This document shows positions 17,803 through 25,566 of a stretch of 64,000 nucleotides of DNA, one piece after another. Both the position numbers and the translations under genes were made by a program. Position 1 is the stretch's first letter. Each line of letters starts with the position of its first letter. The notes under the pieces are model-generated. The model searched no databases and was not told the DNA's origin. It worked only from the letters and a program-made list of their open reading frames with translations. The stretch spans positions 62,001-126,000 of the forward strand of contig NZ_RCZC01000003.1 of NCBI RefSeq assembly GCF_006439055.1, given 5' to 3'. Source of the DNA: Sphingomonas glacialis (lineage in GTDB: Bacteria > Pseudomonadota > Alphaproteobacteria > Sphingomonadales > Sphingomonadaceae).

Positions 17803-18776
17803 CAGGCCCTCACGAAGGCGAGCAGATCCGCATTGAACCGCTCTCGGTGTGTGACCGGCAGACCATGCGGGGCGCCGGCATAGATCTTGAGCGCCGCCCC
17901 ACGGATGAGCTCGCGCTGCAGCACGGCCGAGTTGCCAACTGGCACAAGCTGATCCTGCTCGCCATGGATGATCAGCGTCGGCACGTCGAAGCGCCGCAGA
18001 TCCGGCGTGAAGTCCGTCTCGGACTGCGCCTTGATGCCGTCGTGGACCGCCTTCAGCCCGGCCGCCATGCACTGCTGCCAGAATGCTTCCCGGACACCCT
18101 GCGATACGACGACGCCGGGACGATTGGTGCCGAAGAAGGGAGCACTCAGATCATGGTAGAACTGTGCTCGATCGGCGAGGACCTTCTGGCGGGTGTCGTC
18201 GAACGCCGACAGTGGCGCGCCGTTGGGATTGGTGGGCGTACGGAGTCTTATCGGCGGAATAGCCGACACGAGCACCGCCTTGCTCAGACGGACGGTCCCG
18301 TGCCGGCCAATATAGCGCGAGATCTCGCCGCCACCGGTCGAATGCCCGACGAGCGTTACGCCCTGGAGATCGAGCCCGTCCATAACGGCTGCCAGATCAT
18401 CTGCGTAATGGTCGATATCGTTGCCCACCCAGGACTGACCGGACCGGCCGTGCCCGCGCCGATCGTGCGCGATCACCCGGCAGCCGTTCGACGCGAGGAA
18501 GAACAGCTGATCCTGCCAGGCGTCGGAGTTGAGCGGCCAGCCGTGGGATAAGACGACGACCGGACCGTCTCCCCAGTCCCTGTAAAAGATCGGCGTGCCA
18601 TCCTGCGTTTTGATCGCGCCCTCGCCAGCGCCGTGCCGGGCTGGGGAGCGCGACGGAGCAGCGGATGACAGCGCATAGGACGGGATGCCAATTGCACCGG
18701 CTACGGCGAGGCCAGTGACGCCGACCAAAACCCGCCTGCGCGTGGTCGAGGGTGCGGGGATCGGTACCAATGTCAT
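17802..18776 (-). CDS. Exported alpha/beta hydrolase (Tat-type), chloroperoxidase-like
   Basis: A 324-residue relative of the gene at 16531, with an extra N-terminus of about 45 residues. That extension has a twin-arginine-like motif (TRRRVLVGVTG) and a hydrophobic stretch, pointing to export through Tat. The core repeats the same motifs ([42 protein letters not shown]). So the cell would hold one cytosolic and one exported version of the same enzyme type. AAGGAGGG precedes the ATG. It is coupled to the DUF6130 gene. Confidence 0.88.
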   Translation of the reverse strand: MTLVPIPAPSTTRRRVLVGVTGLAVAGAIGIPSYALSSAAPSRSPARHGAGEGAIKTQDGTPIFYRDWGDGPVVVLSHGWPLNSDAWQDQLFFLASNGCRVIAHDRRGHGRSGQSWVGNDIDHYADDLAAVMDGLDLQGVTLVGHSTGGGEISRYIGRHGTVRLSKAVLVSAIPPIRLRTPTNPNGAPLSAFDDTRQKVLADRAQFYHDLSAPFFGTNRPGVVVSQGVREAFWQQCMAAGLKAVHDGIKAQSETDFTPDLRRFDVPTLIIHGEQDQLVPVGNSAVLQRELIRGAALKIYAGAPHGLPVTHRERFNADLLAFVRA

Positions 18777-18943
18777 GCAGGCCCTCCTTCGACGGCGGTG
18801 GATCGCTCTGGTGCGCCTGTCGAAAAGCTACCGTCGACGGGGCGTCGCGGGTAGGAAGTTGCCACGAGGCGATGTGAGACTGTGCGAGGTGCCGCCTGCT
18901 GCGGATTCGCGGTTGTTCGGTCGTCGCGCCTGACTTCCGCCAT

Positions 18944-19837
18944 TCAGCACTTGAAAGTGGACGCGGCGTGAATCTGCGCAATTGAGTCGCCTAGCGCGCG
19001 ATCGAAGACCACGTCGTCCATGCTGTAGCGCAGGCCATTCAGAAGCGCGCGCGAGAAGCTGGCGATCAGGCCGTGGTTGGTCGACAGACGGGCGCAGGCC
19101 TCGACGCGCGAATAGCCTCCCGACAGGGCAAGCACCCGCGCCACGCGGTCATGAGCCACGAGCGGGGCATAGGTGTCAGGGCGCTGGGGAATGGTGAGCT
19201 TTAGCATCACCTGGTGGCGTCCGGTCAGTGCATCCAGGCGGTCGGCGATCTCTTCCACAAGAGTCCGCTCCGCCTCCACACGATTTGGTGCACCGATCGA
19301 TACCTCGGGCTCCAAAATCGGTAGCAGCCCTGCGTCTATGACGCGCTCCGCGAGCCGGAACTGCTGCTCGACGACGGCGGCGATGCCAACCGGATCCAGG
19401 CGCCGTATGACCGATCTCATCTTGGTGCCGACGACGCCGAGCGAGGTTGCCCGACCAAGCAACCCGTCGAGGTCGTCAAGGGGTCGCATCAGTTGCACGC
19501 CGTCCCTCTCGGGCTCGAGACCCTTGTCGATCTTAAGGAAGGACGCGATCCCGCGGCGGCTGAGGTAGCCAGGCACCGGCTGTCCGTCCGCCTCCCGGTT
19601 CATCGTATCCTCGAAGAGGATGGCCGCAAGCACACTCCGACCGGTGAAGCTTGGTGCCGCCATGACGCGGACCCGCATTTGGTGGATGTGGTCGAACATC
19701 TGTTCGTCGTCGGTCCAGCAATCTTCCGATATGCCGTATGACTCGAGCGTCGCCGCCGTAGAGCCACCACTCTGATCCAGCGCTGCGAAGATGCCCGCCC
19801 CGCCGCGAAGCTGGGCCATCATCACAGGATCGGTCAC
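18944..19837 (-). CDS. Class I fructose-bisphosphate aldolase
   Basis: A 297-residue protein of the bacterial class I aldolase family. It has AALDQSGGSTAATLESYGI at the N-terminus, FLKIDKGLEP, the paired EPEVSI and VMLKLTIPQ strands (the latter carrying the Schiff-base lysine), and ALSGGYSR for phosphate binding. The enzyme splits or forms fructose-1,6-bisphosphate without metal. The length matches (about 295). The start is a GTG at 19837 behind GGGAG. It lies 26 bases downstream of the metallo-hydrolase gene and probably shares its transcript. A glycolytic enzyme in an island may be an extra copy. Confidence 0.9.
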   Translation of the reverse strand: MTDPVMMAQLRGGAGIFAALDQSGGSTAATLESYGISEDCWTDDEQMFDHIHQMRVRVMAAPSFTGRSVLAAILFEDTMNREADGQPVPGYLSRRGIASFLKIDKGLEPERDGVQLMRPLDDLDGLLGRATSLGVVGTKMRSVIRRLDPVGIAAVVEQQFRLAERVIDAGLLPILEPEVSIGAPNRVEAERTLVEEIADRLDALTGRHQVMLKLTIPQRPDTYAPLVAHDRVARVLALSGGYSRVEACARLSTNHGLIASFSRALLNGLRYSMDDVVFDRALGDSIAQIHAASTFKC

Positions 19838-19862
19838 GATGATTGCTCCCTGGCAGCGAGGG

Positions 19863-20792
19863 TCACACGCCGCGGTAGACGAGGCGTGTGAAGAGATCGC
19901 CGTTGATCAGGGCCTGGCCCCATTTCGCATCGAAAGACGCGGTCGGCTTCGCGGCGACCACCTGCTCGATCGTACGGCCCTGCGCTTTGAGCGCGCGGAC
20001 GCTTCCACGGATCGAGACGAGCATGTCGCGGAAGGCGACCAACTTCGCACGGTCACCGGCGTGGCCGTGCCCAGGGATAACCAGCGTGCGAGGCCCGGCA
20101 AGCGTCAAGTTGACGTTCGCCGCCCGGATCGCGCCGTTGATGCCGCCGCCGCCGACATAGTCGATGAACGGATACATCCCGTTCCAGAACGTGTCGCCCG
20201 TCTGCAGCACATCGGCCTTCTGAAAGTAGACGGAAAGGTCGCCATCCGTATGACCGGGTTGATAGTGCCGGATGTGGATCGTCTCGCCGGCGAAGTGCAT
20301 TACCTTGTTACCCGCCACGACCACATTGGGAAGATCGCGTGCGGCCGCTGGCGTGAACGTGTGCTCCCATTCCACCACGCGGATCGTCTGCATCAGCCGA
20401 TGACGCGTGTGCGGATCCGCGAGGATGGTCGCTCCACTCCGCCGGAGCCAGCCGTTGCCGTCGGCATGATCCCAGTGCCAGTGTGTATCGACGACATAAC
20501 GGACCGGCCCTCGGCCGACCGAGCGCAGCGCGGCCTCGATCTTGCTGCGCGAGATGGAAATGCCCGCATCGACCATAAACAGGCCATTCGGTCCGGCGAT
20601 CACGCCGATGTTGCCGCCCGAGCCGGAGAGCATGAACACGCCACCGCGAAGACGTTGCGACTTGACGGGATCGGCCGCGGCGGCCGCGTTTATCGTCGAA
20701 TAGGGGCTGCCCTGAACTTCCGCGCTCGCGAAGGACAGACCTGCAAAAAGCGCAACGGCTTGCACAACTGTCTTTTTGCTGAAAATGTTCAT
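19863..20792 (-). CDS. Secreted metallo-beta-lactamase-fold hydrolase
   Basis: A 309-residue protein with a signal peptide. The metal site motif is THWHWDHADGN (H-x-H-x-D-H), followed by a third histidine in PGHTDGDLSVYF, an aspartate in LQTGDTFWNG and a further histidine in VIPGHGHAGD. That is the complete dizinc set of the MBL fold. Members of this subgroup (often called MBL-fold metallo-hydrolases) act on lactones, thioesters or beta-lactams; which one applies is not decided here. The start at 20792 sits behind GGAG; the upstream extension to 20882 is unlikely. It leads a unit with the aldolase gene. Confidence 0.88.
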   Translation of the reverse strand: MNIFSKKTVVQAVALFAGLSFASAEVQGSPYSTINAAAAADPVKSQRLRGGVFMLSGSGGNIGVIAGPNGLFMVDAGISISRSKIEAALRSVGRGPVRYVVDTHWHWDHADGNGWLRRSGATILADPHTRHRLMQTIRVVEWEHTFTPAAARDLPNVVVAGNKVMHFAGETIHIRHYQPGHTDGDLSVYFQKADVLQTGDTFWNGMYPFIDYVGGGGINGAIRAANVNLTLAGPRTLVIPGHGHAGDRAKLVAFRDMLVSIRGSVRALKAQGRTIEQVVAAKPTASFDAKWGQALINGDLFTRLVYRGV

Positions 20793-20882
20793 CGTAATGC
20801 TCCGGTCGCGGCAGGAATTGCTCTGCGACCTCAATATCAGCACCTCTCGGCCGTGCTCAAATGAGACGCCGTGAGAAGTCAT

Positions 20883-21218
20883 GATGAGCCGTAAACATCA
20901 GGTTATATAAGATAAAATGAACAACTATTCTTTCATGATCCAATAGATTCTCACTGGAAATAACGGGACCGATCTGGCGTGCTTTGTACAGTCGCCGCTC
21001 TTCGGACAATGTTGGAAGAAGCGCGATGATGGATGAGATCCCTGGATCTACGGCGCACAACGCGGTCATGGTGCTGCCAGCCTAGTTGCGCTGGTCGGTC
21101 TTTGGTTTGCCTGAGGAGCGGACAAACCGCCGGCGCACAGCCTGGCCCCCTCGATGCCGCTGACGGCGCGATGAAATTCCGGTCAGTATTGTCTCAAGAT
21201 CCAACGAAGGAGATGACC
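20883..21218. promoter_or_regulatory. AT-richer divergent promoter region
   Basis: About 335 bases without a gene, with AT content well above the surroundings near 20880-20960. It lies between the leftward metallo-hydrolase gene and the rightward small gene at 21219 and should hold both promoters. No specific boxes are claimed. Confidence 0.4.
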
Positions 21219-21419
21219 ATGAAGAAGAAAAAGAGCGTCGAGCACGTACTGTACATCCCGGACAGCCCGAACGTGGGCGACGTCAATGTCAATGATGGCG
21301 ATCTAAAGAATGCCGCCCAGGATCGCGCACAGGCCGACGAGCTGGCCGCCAAGGTCTCGATCGGCGACGAGCTGTCCGCCTACGAGAAAGTCGCCGGTCG
21401 GGGCGTCCCCGAACCCTAG
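21219..21419 (+). CDS. Small charged protein of unknown function
   Basis: A 66-residue protein beginning MKKKKSVEHVLYIPDSP and continuing with an acidic, alanine-rich helix. I do not recognise a family. The start is well supported by a perfect AAGGAG, 6 bases before the ATG at 21219. An overlapping ATG at 21213 has no room for ribosome binding. There is no signal peptide or membrane segment. It sits alone between the metallo-hydrolase and the cobalt-permease gene, which point away from it and toward it respectively. Confidence 0.55.
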   Translation: MKKKKSVEHVLYIPDSPNVGDVNVNDGDLKNAAQDRAQADELAAKVSIGDELSAYEKVAGRGVPEP

Positions 21420-21540
21420 TGGAAGGACGCCCCGGCTGATCGATAAGGCTTTAAGCGGTTGCGCCGCGTTGTCACCGCTCGGGTGCAGTGGTCACCGCGC
21501 CGGGTTTCGCGCGCGCGCAGTTGCGTCCAATGATCGGCGA

Positions 21541-22590
21541 TTACGCTACTCTTAGTGACCGATCGGGCTTAATAAGTCTGAAGGTCATGGCCGATGCGAA
21601 CCAGGCCAGCGCGAAGATGGCGACGATCGCAATGCCCAGATAGTTGAGGTTGCCGTTCAAGATGTTCACCAAGTCGGCGACCGGACCGCTCAGGCCGAAC
21701 AACCGCACCCCGAGCGTGCCAAGCTGAACGCTTCCAATGAACAGGGCGATCCCGATCGACATCAGGGTGATCGTCATGTTGTAGTAGAGCTTTCGAAGGG
21801 GATTGGTCACGGCCCACTGATAGGCGCCCACCATCATGACCCCATCCGTCGTGTCGAGCAGCGACATGCCGGCCGCGAACAGCACCGGATAGACCAGCGC
21901 CGAGCCGAACGAAACGCCGTGCGCGGCCTGCGTAGCGGATATGCTGAACAGCGATACTTCGGTGGCCGTGTCAAAGCTTAGTCCGAAAAGGAAACCCAGC
22001 AGGAACATGTGCCATGGCCGGCTGACACAGCGGAACAACGGCCGGAAGACCCGCGACAGCAGGCCGGCGCCCGCGAACAGCAGATCAAGCTCGGCCTCAG
22101 TGACCTCGTGCCCATCGCGCACGCGCCGCAGCGTACGCACCGTCGCGGCGAGGATGCAAAGGTTCATCCCGGCAACAAGCAGCAGGAAGAGGCCCGACAC
22201 GCTCGTACTGACGAGGCCGCCGACTTCGCGGAACGCCTGAATTCGGCTCAGTCCGCCAGCGGCGGCCACCACGGCTGCTGTCGAAAGCATGATCACCGAA
22301 GAGTGGCCCAGCGCGAACCACAGACCGATCGATGTCGACCGCTTGCCCTGCTGGAGCAGTTTGCGCGTGACGTTGTCGATCGCTGCGATGTGATCCGCGT
22401 CCACCGCATGTCGCAGCCCAAGCCCGTATACCACGGCAGCGACGCCGAGCAGTACCGGCTGGCCGTGAAAGGCCAGTAGCGCCCACACCCAGGCGCCAAC
22501 GTTCATGGCAAGAAGCATAGCGTACACGGCGAGCAGGTTTCGCCTGAATGCGGGGTCTTCCGGTAGCGTGCGGAGCAACGACCTCAGCAC
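21541..22590 (-). CDS. Nickel/cobalt permease, NiCoT family
   Basis: A 349-residue protein with eight hydrophobic segments and the NiCoT signature RHAVDADHIAAIDN in helix 2, where the H-x4-D-H residues select the metal. FDTATEV…SLFSISATQ in the middle is a second family motif. These single-component carriers bring Ni2+ or Co2+ into the cell at low concentration. The true start is probably the GTG at 22590, which overlaps the DUF302 stop by 7 bases; the frame upstream is a read into that gene. As the last gene of the nitrile-hydratase-like operon, it most likely supplies the enzyme's cobalt. Confidence 0.9.
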   Translation of the reverse strand: MLRSLLRTLPEDPAFRRNLLAVYAMLLAMNVGAWVWALLAFHGQPVLLGVAAVVYGLGLRHAVDADHIAAIDNVTRKLLQQGKRSTSIGLWFALGHSSVIMLSTAAVVAAAGGLSRIQAFREVGGLVSTSVSGLFLLLVAGMNLCILAATVRTLRRVRDGHEVTEAELDLLFAGAGLLSRVFRPLFRCVSRPWHMFLLGFLFGLSFDTATEVSLFSISATQAAHGVSFGSALVYPVLFAAGMSLLDTTDGVMMVGAYQWAVTNPLRKLYYNMTITLMSIGIALFIGSVQLGTLGVRLFGLSGPVADLVNILNGNLNYLGIAIVAIFALAWFASAMTFRLIKPDRSLRVA

Positions 22591-22994
22591 CTGCCGCTGA
22601 TCCCGGAAGCGGCGACGATAAGCCGCTGCAGCAATTGCTCCATCTTGTCGGACGCGGCCCGGGCCTGCGTGATGCCGTGCCGCGACCGGATCCATCCGGG
22701 GTCATTGTAGCCGATCCGGATCTGCCCCTCTTCGGTCTGCCAGACCAAAAGCTTCAACGGAAGGTCGATACCCGAGGAGGCTTTCTCCTGCATGAGGTCC
22801 GTGCCCACCCGGGGGTCGCCGAACAGGAGCAGCAGGAGGGGATGCAGCGGAAGTCCGACGGCGGCGGCGGCGGCGGCATGGTCGATACGCAGCATCGGCG
22901 TTATCCCACGCTCCAGCATCGCCGCATCGAGTCGGTCTATCGTGGCGGCGTAACCGTCCACGCTATCGATGCAGATCAGGCCTTCGACCATCAT
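22584..22994 (-). CDS. DUF302 domain protein
   Basis: A 136-residue protein of the DUF302 fold (about 30-120), seen in YAATIDRLDAAMLERGITPMLRIDHAAAA, LFGDPRVGTDLMQ and LPLKLLVWQ. DUF302 proteins are small alpha/beta proteins of unknown biochemical role, often found near redox or metal genes. The ATG overlaps the stop of the channel gene by 4 bases, and its own stop lies within the NiCoT start, so it is a firm member of the operon. A helper role with metal or substrate is a guess. Confidence 0.8.
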   Translation of the reverse strand: MMVEGLICIDSVDGYAATIDRLDAAMLERGITPMLRIDHAAAAAAVGLPLHPLLLLLFGDPRVGTDLMQEKASSGIDLPLKLLVWQTEEGQIRIGYNDPGWIRSRHGITQARAASDKMEQLLQRLIVAASGISGRC

Positions 22995-23701
22995 TCGATC
23001 ACCTGCTTGCTCGAGAAGATGACCGAGACGAGAAGGAGGGCGACGAGAGCCCCGCCGGACTCGGCAACGACGTATGGCACCGCAGACTGCAGGCTCATCG
23101 CTAGCGGGCCGGCGGTTACAGTCGCACCGGCGACGACGGCCGGGTTCGCGTAGGAGCCGGTCGGCGTTGCGATTACCGCTCCGACCAGCCAGGCGCCGAC
23201 CGCGAAGGGGCCACTCTCCAGCTGATTGCTTCGAGACGCTCCGAAAACGACCAGCATGAGCCCAATGCTCGCTACGAACTCACTTGGGAAACCCGCCCAG
23301 CCCAGCCCACCGACCAAAGGGGGAGAGGCGCGCCACAGCACGGCCGCTGCGCCACCGCCGATTATGCCACCGAGCATCTGGGCGAGGACGTAAGCGGCGG
23401 TGCAGCGCGCCGATCGTTCGCCAGCGAGGAACTGCAGAGAGGTGATAAGGGGATTGTAGTGGCCTCCGGATATCCTGCCGAGCGACACGATGAGCGAGAC
23501 GAGCGCACCCGCGACCGTGACCGCCACCAGAACGGTGACGGCGCCTGGGTGGGCAGGCAGAAGCCTCGATGCCGCGATGCCGCTCGAGCTGGTCACGAGC
23601 ACCAGAAGCATCGTGCCGAGGCCTTCGACAACAACCCGACGCGGTAGCGCCAGCGAAGGATCCGCCTCGCGGAAGCACGTGCGGACCGAAGCTGTCGTCA
23701 C
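22991..23701 (-). CDS. MIP/aquaporin-family channel
   Basis: A 236-residue protein with six hydrophobic segments and two half-helix motifs in the aquaporin positions: GGHYNPL in the first half and SYANPAVVAG in the second. The first motif has NPL in place of NPA, which some unusual MIPs show. The N-terminal EGLGTMLLVLVTSSSG also matches the family. The GTG start overlaps the preceding stop by 4 bases. Within this operon a neutral-solute channel could carry a nitrile, amide, ammonia or similar small molecule. That is inference. Confidence 0.82.
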   Translation of the reverse strand: MTTASVRTCFREADPSLALPRRVVVEGLGTMLLVLVTSSSGIAASRLLPAHPGAVTVLVAVTVAGALVSLIVSLGRISGGHYNPLITSLQFLAGERSARCTAAYVLAQMLGGIIGGGAAAVLWRASPPLVGGLGWAGFPSEFVASIGLMLVVFGASRSNQLESGPFAVGAWLVGAVIATPTGSYANPAVVAGATVTAGPLAMSLQSAVPYVVAESGGALVALLLVSVIFSSKQVIE

Positions 23702-24030
23702 GCCAGCTCGCCGGTGAAGCGAGCCTCGACCTCGGTCATTTTGTCCGCAAGTTCGGTCGGCGTGAAGAAATGCTTGGTGAATGCGATGTTGGCGAAGGTT
23801 ACGATCCAGCGCTCGTAATAAGGGAGCTTCGCGATGAGGCCCTCGCCGAGCGCCTCGACGCCCTTTCGCTTCTCCTCGGTATTGATGACCTTACGCAGGT
23901 CGAGCACGTCGGCAAGCGCATGACAGCGTTTCTCCCACGGCTCCAACGGATGTTCGACGCGCTGGAACGGGCCGGCGTCGAGACCTCCGATGTCGTTGGG
24001 GAGACGGGTGACGAAGTCTGGGATACTCAT
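23698..24030 (-). CDS. Nitrile hydratase beta subunit N-terminal half / accessory-type subunit
   Basis: A 110-residue protein corresponding to the N-terminal helical domain of nitrile hydratase beta (NDIGGL near the start, then FQRVEHPLEPWEKRCHALADVL, YYERWIVTFANI). It ends where a full-length beta subunit would continue into its SH3-like barrel, and that half is encoded two genes upstream. Three-subunit relatives with such a split are thiocyanate hydrolase and toyocamycin nitrile hydratase. The Co-type activator proteins also resemble this domain, so a maturation role is the main alternative. Overlaps with both neighbours are 4 bases. Confidence 0.85.
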   Translation of the reverse strand: MSIPDFVTRLPNDIGGLDAGPFQRVEHPLEPWEKRCHALADVLDLRKVINTEEKRKGVEALGEGLIAKLPYYERWIVTFANIAFTKHFFTPTELADKMTEVEARFTGELA

Positions 24031-24695
24031 CGCGATGCCTCCTGTGGGAGCGTGACGGGGATGACACCGATCATGGCGTCGCGCGTCACAAGTGACGCTA
24101 GCCGGTCTTCCGACCAGCCGTCCGTGCCCTCGGGCCGGCAGGGCAGCACTAGGAAGCGCACAGTTGCGGTCGAATCGCTGACGCGGATTTCCACATCTTC
24201 AGGAATGACCGTCCCGAATTCGGCCAGCACCTTGCGGGGCTCGACTACCGCGCGGGAGCGGTATGGCTTCAGCTTGTACCAGTCCGGCGGGAGGCCAAGC
24301 ACTGGTCGCGGGTAGCAGGAGCAGAGGGTACAGACGATGAGGTTGTGGACCGTCTCGGTGTTCTCGAGCACGATGAGATCGGTGTCATCATAGAAGCTGA
24401 TTCCCAGCTCCTCGCAAGCGCGACGTCCGTTCTCCAGAAGCCTCGAGCGAAAGGCCGCGTCCGTCCACGCCTTGGCCACCACTGCCGCACCAAGGGCGGG
24501 CGATCGGCTGTCGAGCACTTCGATCTGCCGCCGGATGTCGCCCGCGGTGATCAGACCCTTCTCTATGAAGAGCTCGCGAACAGCCGTCTCCATCATGTCG
24601 TAGTACCCGGGTCGTCCCTCGACGACGGGGGCATGATCGTCGTGGGCATGATCATGGTCATGGTCATGGTCGCTTGGTGACGTCTCCGGGATCAT
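24027..24695 (-). CDS. Cobalt-type nitrile hydratase / thiocyanate hydrolase alpha-type (catalytic) subunit
   Basis: A 222-residue protein with the metal-claw motif VCTLCSCYP (Cys122, Cys125, Cys127). Threonine after the first cysteine is typical of cobalt enzymes, where iron enzymes have serine. Downstream LGLPPDWYKLKPYRSRAVVEPRKVL is the conserved NHase alpha segment. The enzyme would hydrate a nitrile to an amide, or hydrolyse thiocyanate in the case of an SCNase. An unusual N-terminal tail alternates D and H (residues 9-21) and could bind cobalt. The ATG overlaps the upstream stop by 4 bases. Which substrate is used cannot be read here. Confidence 0.92.
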   Translation of the reverse strand: MIPETSPSDHDHDHDHAHDDHAPVVEGRPGYYDMMETAVRELFIEKGLITAGDIRRQIEVLDSRSPALGAAVVAKAWTDAAFRSRLLENGRRACEELGISFYDDTDLIVLENTETVHNLIVCTLCSCYPRPVLGLPPDWYKLKPYRSRAVVEPRKVLAEFGTVIPEDVEIRVSDSTATVRFLVLPCRPEGTDGWSEDRLASLVTRDAMIGVIPVTLPQEASR

Positions 24696-25021
24696 GCCGC
24701 GCGCTCCAGCCAGGTTTCATAGACTTCGATCTGCAACTCGTCCCGCGGTGACCCCTCGTAGCCGGGCCACAATGAGGGCATCGGCACCGAGATGCGGTAA
24801 TAATGCCGACGATTGCCGGCGTTTCGTCCGTAGCCCTCTTCCTCATTGTCGATGAGCGAGGGCTCGATCACCTTGAGAACTTCGCCCGTCTGGCCGCGCA
24901 GGTACTGCGGGACGCGGTAGTGACCAATCGGGGACCGCGTCCCGACCTTTACCCGGTCACCCGGAGCGAACGCGGGCTTCTCGCCCGTCGCCGTCACTAC
25001 TCGTTCGAACACCGTCGCCAT
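24692..25021 (-). CDS. Nitrile hydratase beta subunit C-terminal half as a separate subunit
   Basis: A 109-residue protein equal to the SH3-like barrel of nitrile hydratase beta: FAPGDRVKVGTRSPIGHYRVPQYLRGQTGEVLKV near the start, then a C-terminal ELQIEVYETWLE. It lacks the N-terminal helical half, which is encoded at 23698. The start at 25021 has a strong AGGAGG site; the frame runs on to 25132 but that part looks non-coding. It is the first gene of the six-gene operon. The subunit should pack against the alpha-type subunit and help form the active-site channel. Confidence 0.88.
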   Translation of the reverse strand: MATVFERVVTATGEKPAFAPGDRVKVGTRSPIGHYRVPQYLRGQTGEVLKVIEPSLIDNEEEGYGRNAGNRRHYYRISVPMPSLWPGYEGSPRDELQIEVYETWLERAA

Positions 25022-25407
25022 CTCGATCAACCTCCTGCGCGCGATCGCGCTATCGCCAGGGCAGCCGCTGCCCGGCCTCGTTACGGCCATGACGCGCGCA
25101 TTTGCGGGGGGCGCTGCGCCGCGTTGCCGCACCGGCCAAAGTGCCAGGCTTCGGCCGGGACCTTTTTGCGGCGATGGCTGTCGTCGATCCAGTTAGATGG
25201 GGTTAGGACACGAAAGCTGTTGCGAGCCGCCTTGGTCGCCACACGGCGAGGGCATCGTGCGCCTAGGTGTGCCTCTTTCTAATTCTAAACCGGTTATTGT
25301 GCGGCGACGTGTGGTTTCAGCCCGCAGCTAGCGACATCTCGCATAAGCTCACGCAACTCCGCCGCGCGGCCGGCTATGCTGGCAGCCCCATCCTGCCGGA
25401 GCACGAG

Positions 25408-25566
25408 ATGTCAGCAGATCGAGAACAGCCACCGAGCGACAACCCATCGCAAGCTGGCGATGCATCCGACGGACAGTCGACACGAAACCGCCAGGATGTT
25501 CTTTTGGATGAATCGCTCGAGGAATCGTTTCCCGCAAGCGATCCTCCTGCATCGAATCGCTTCTGA
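25408..25566 (+). CDS. Small conserved protein with ESFPASDPPAS motif
   Basis: A 52-residue acidic protein ending in LDESLEESFPASDPPAS, a motif found in many short uncharacterised proteobacterial proteins. The N-terminal half is polar and probably disordered. The start at 25408 is the only internal ATG that leaves a sensible small protein. Its TGA shares a base with the ATG of the TehA-like gene (TGATG), so the two are coupled. The 275 bases upstream, back to the nitrile-hydratase operon, hold no other gene and should contain divergent promoters. Confidence 0.65.
   Translation: MSADREQPPSDNPSQAGDASDGQSTRNRQDVLLDESLEESFPASDPPASNRF

Noticed and set aside
22591..22695. N-terminal extension of the NiCoT permease
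   Set aside because: It would overlap the DUF302 gene by more than 100 bases. A GTG at 22590 fits the overlap pattern of the operon.
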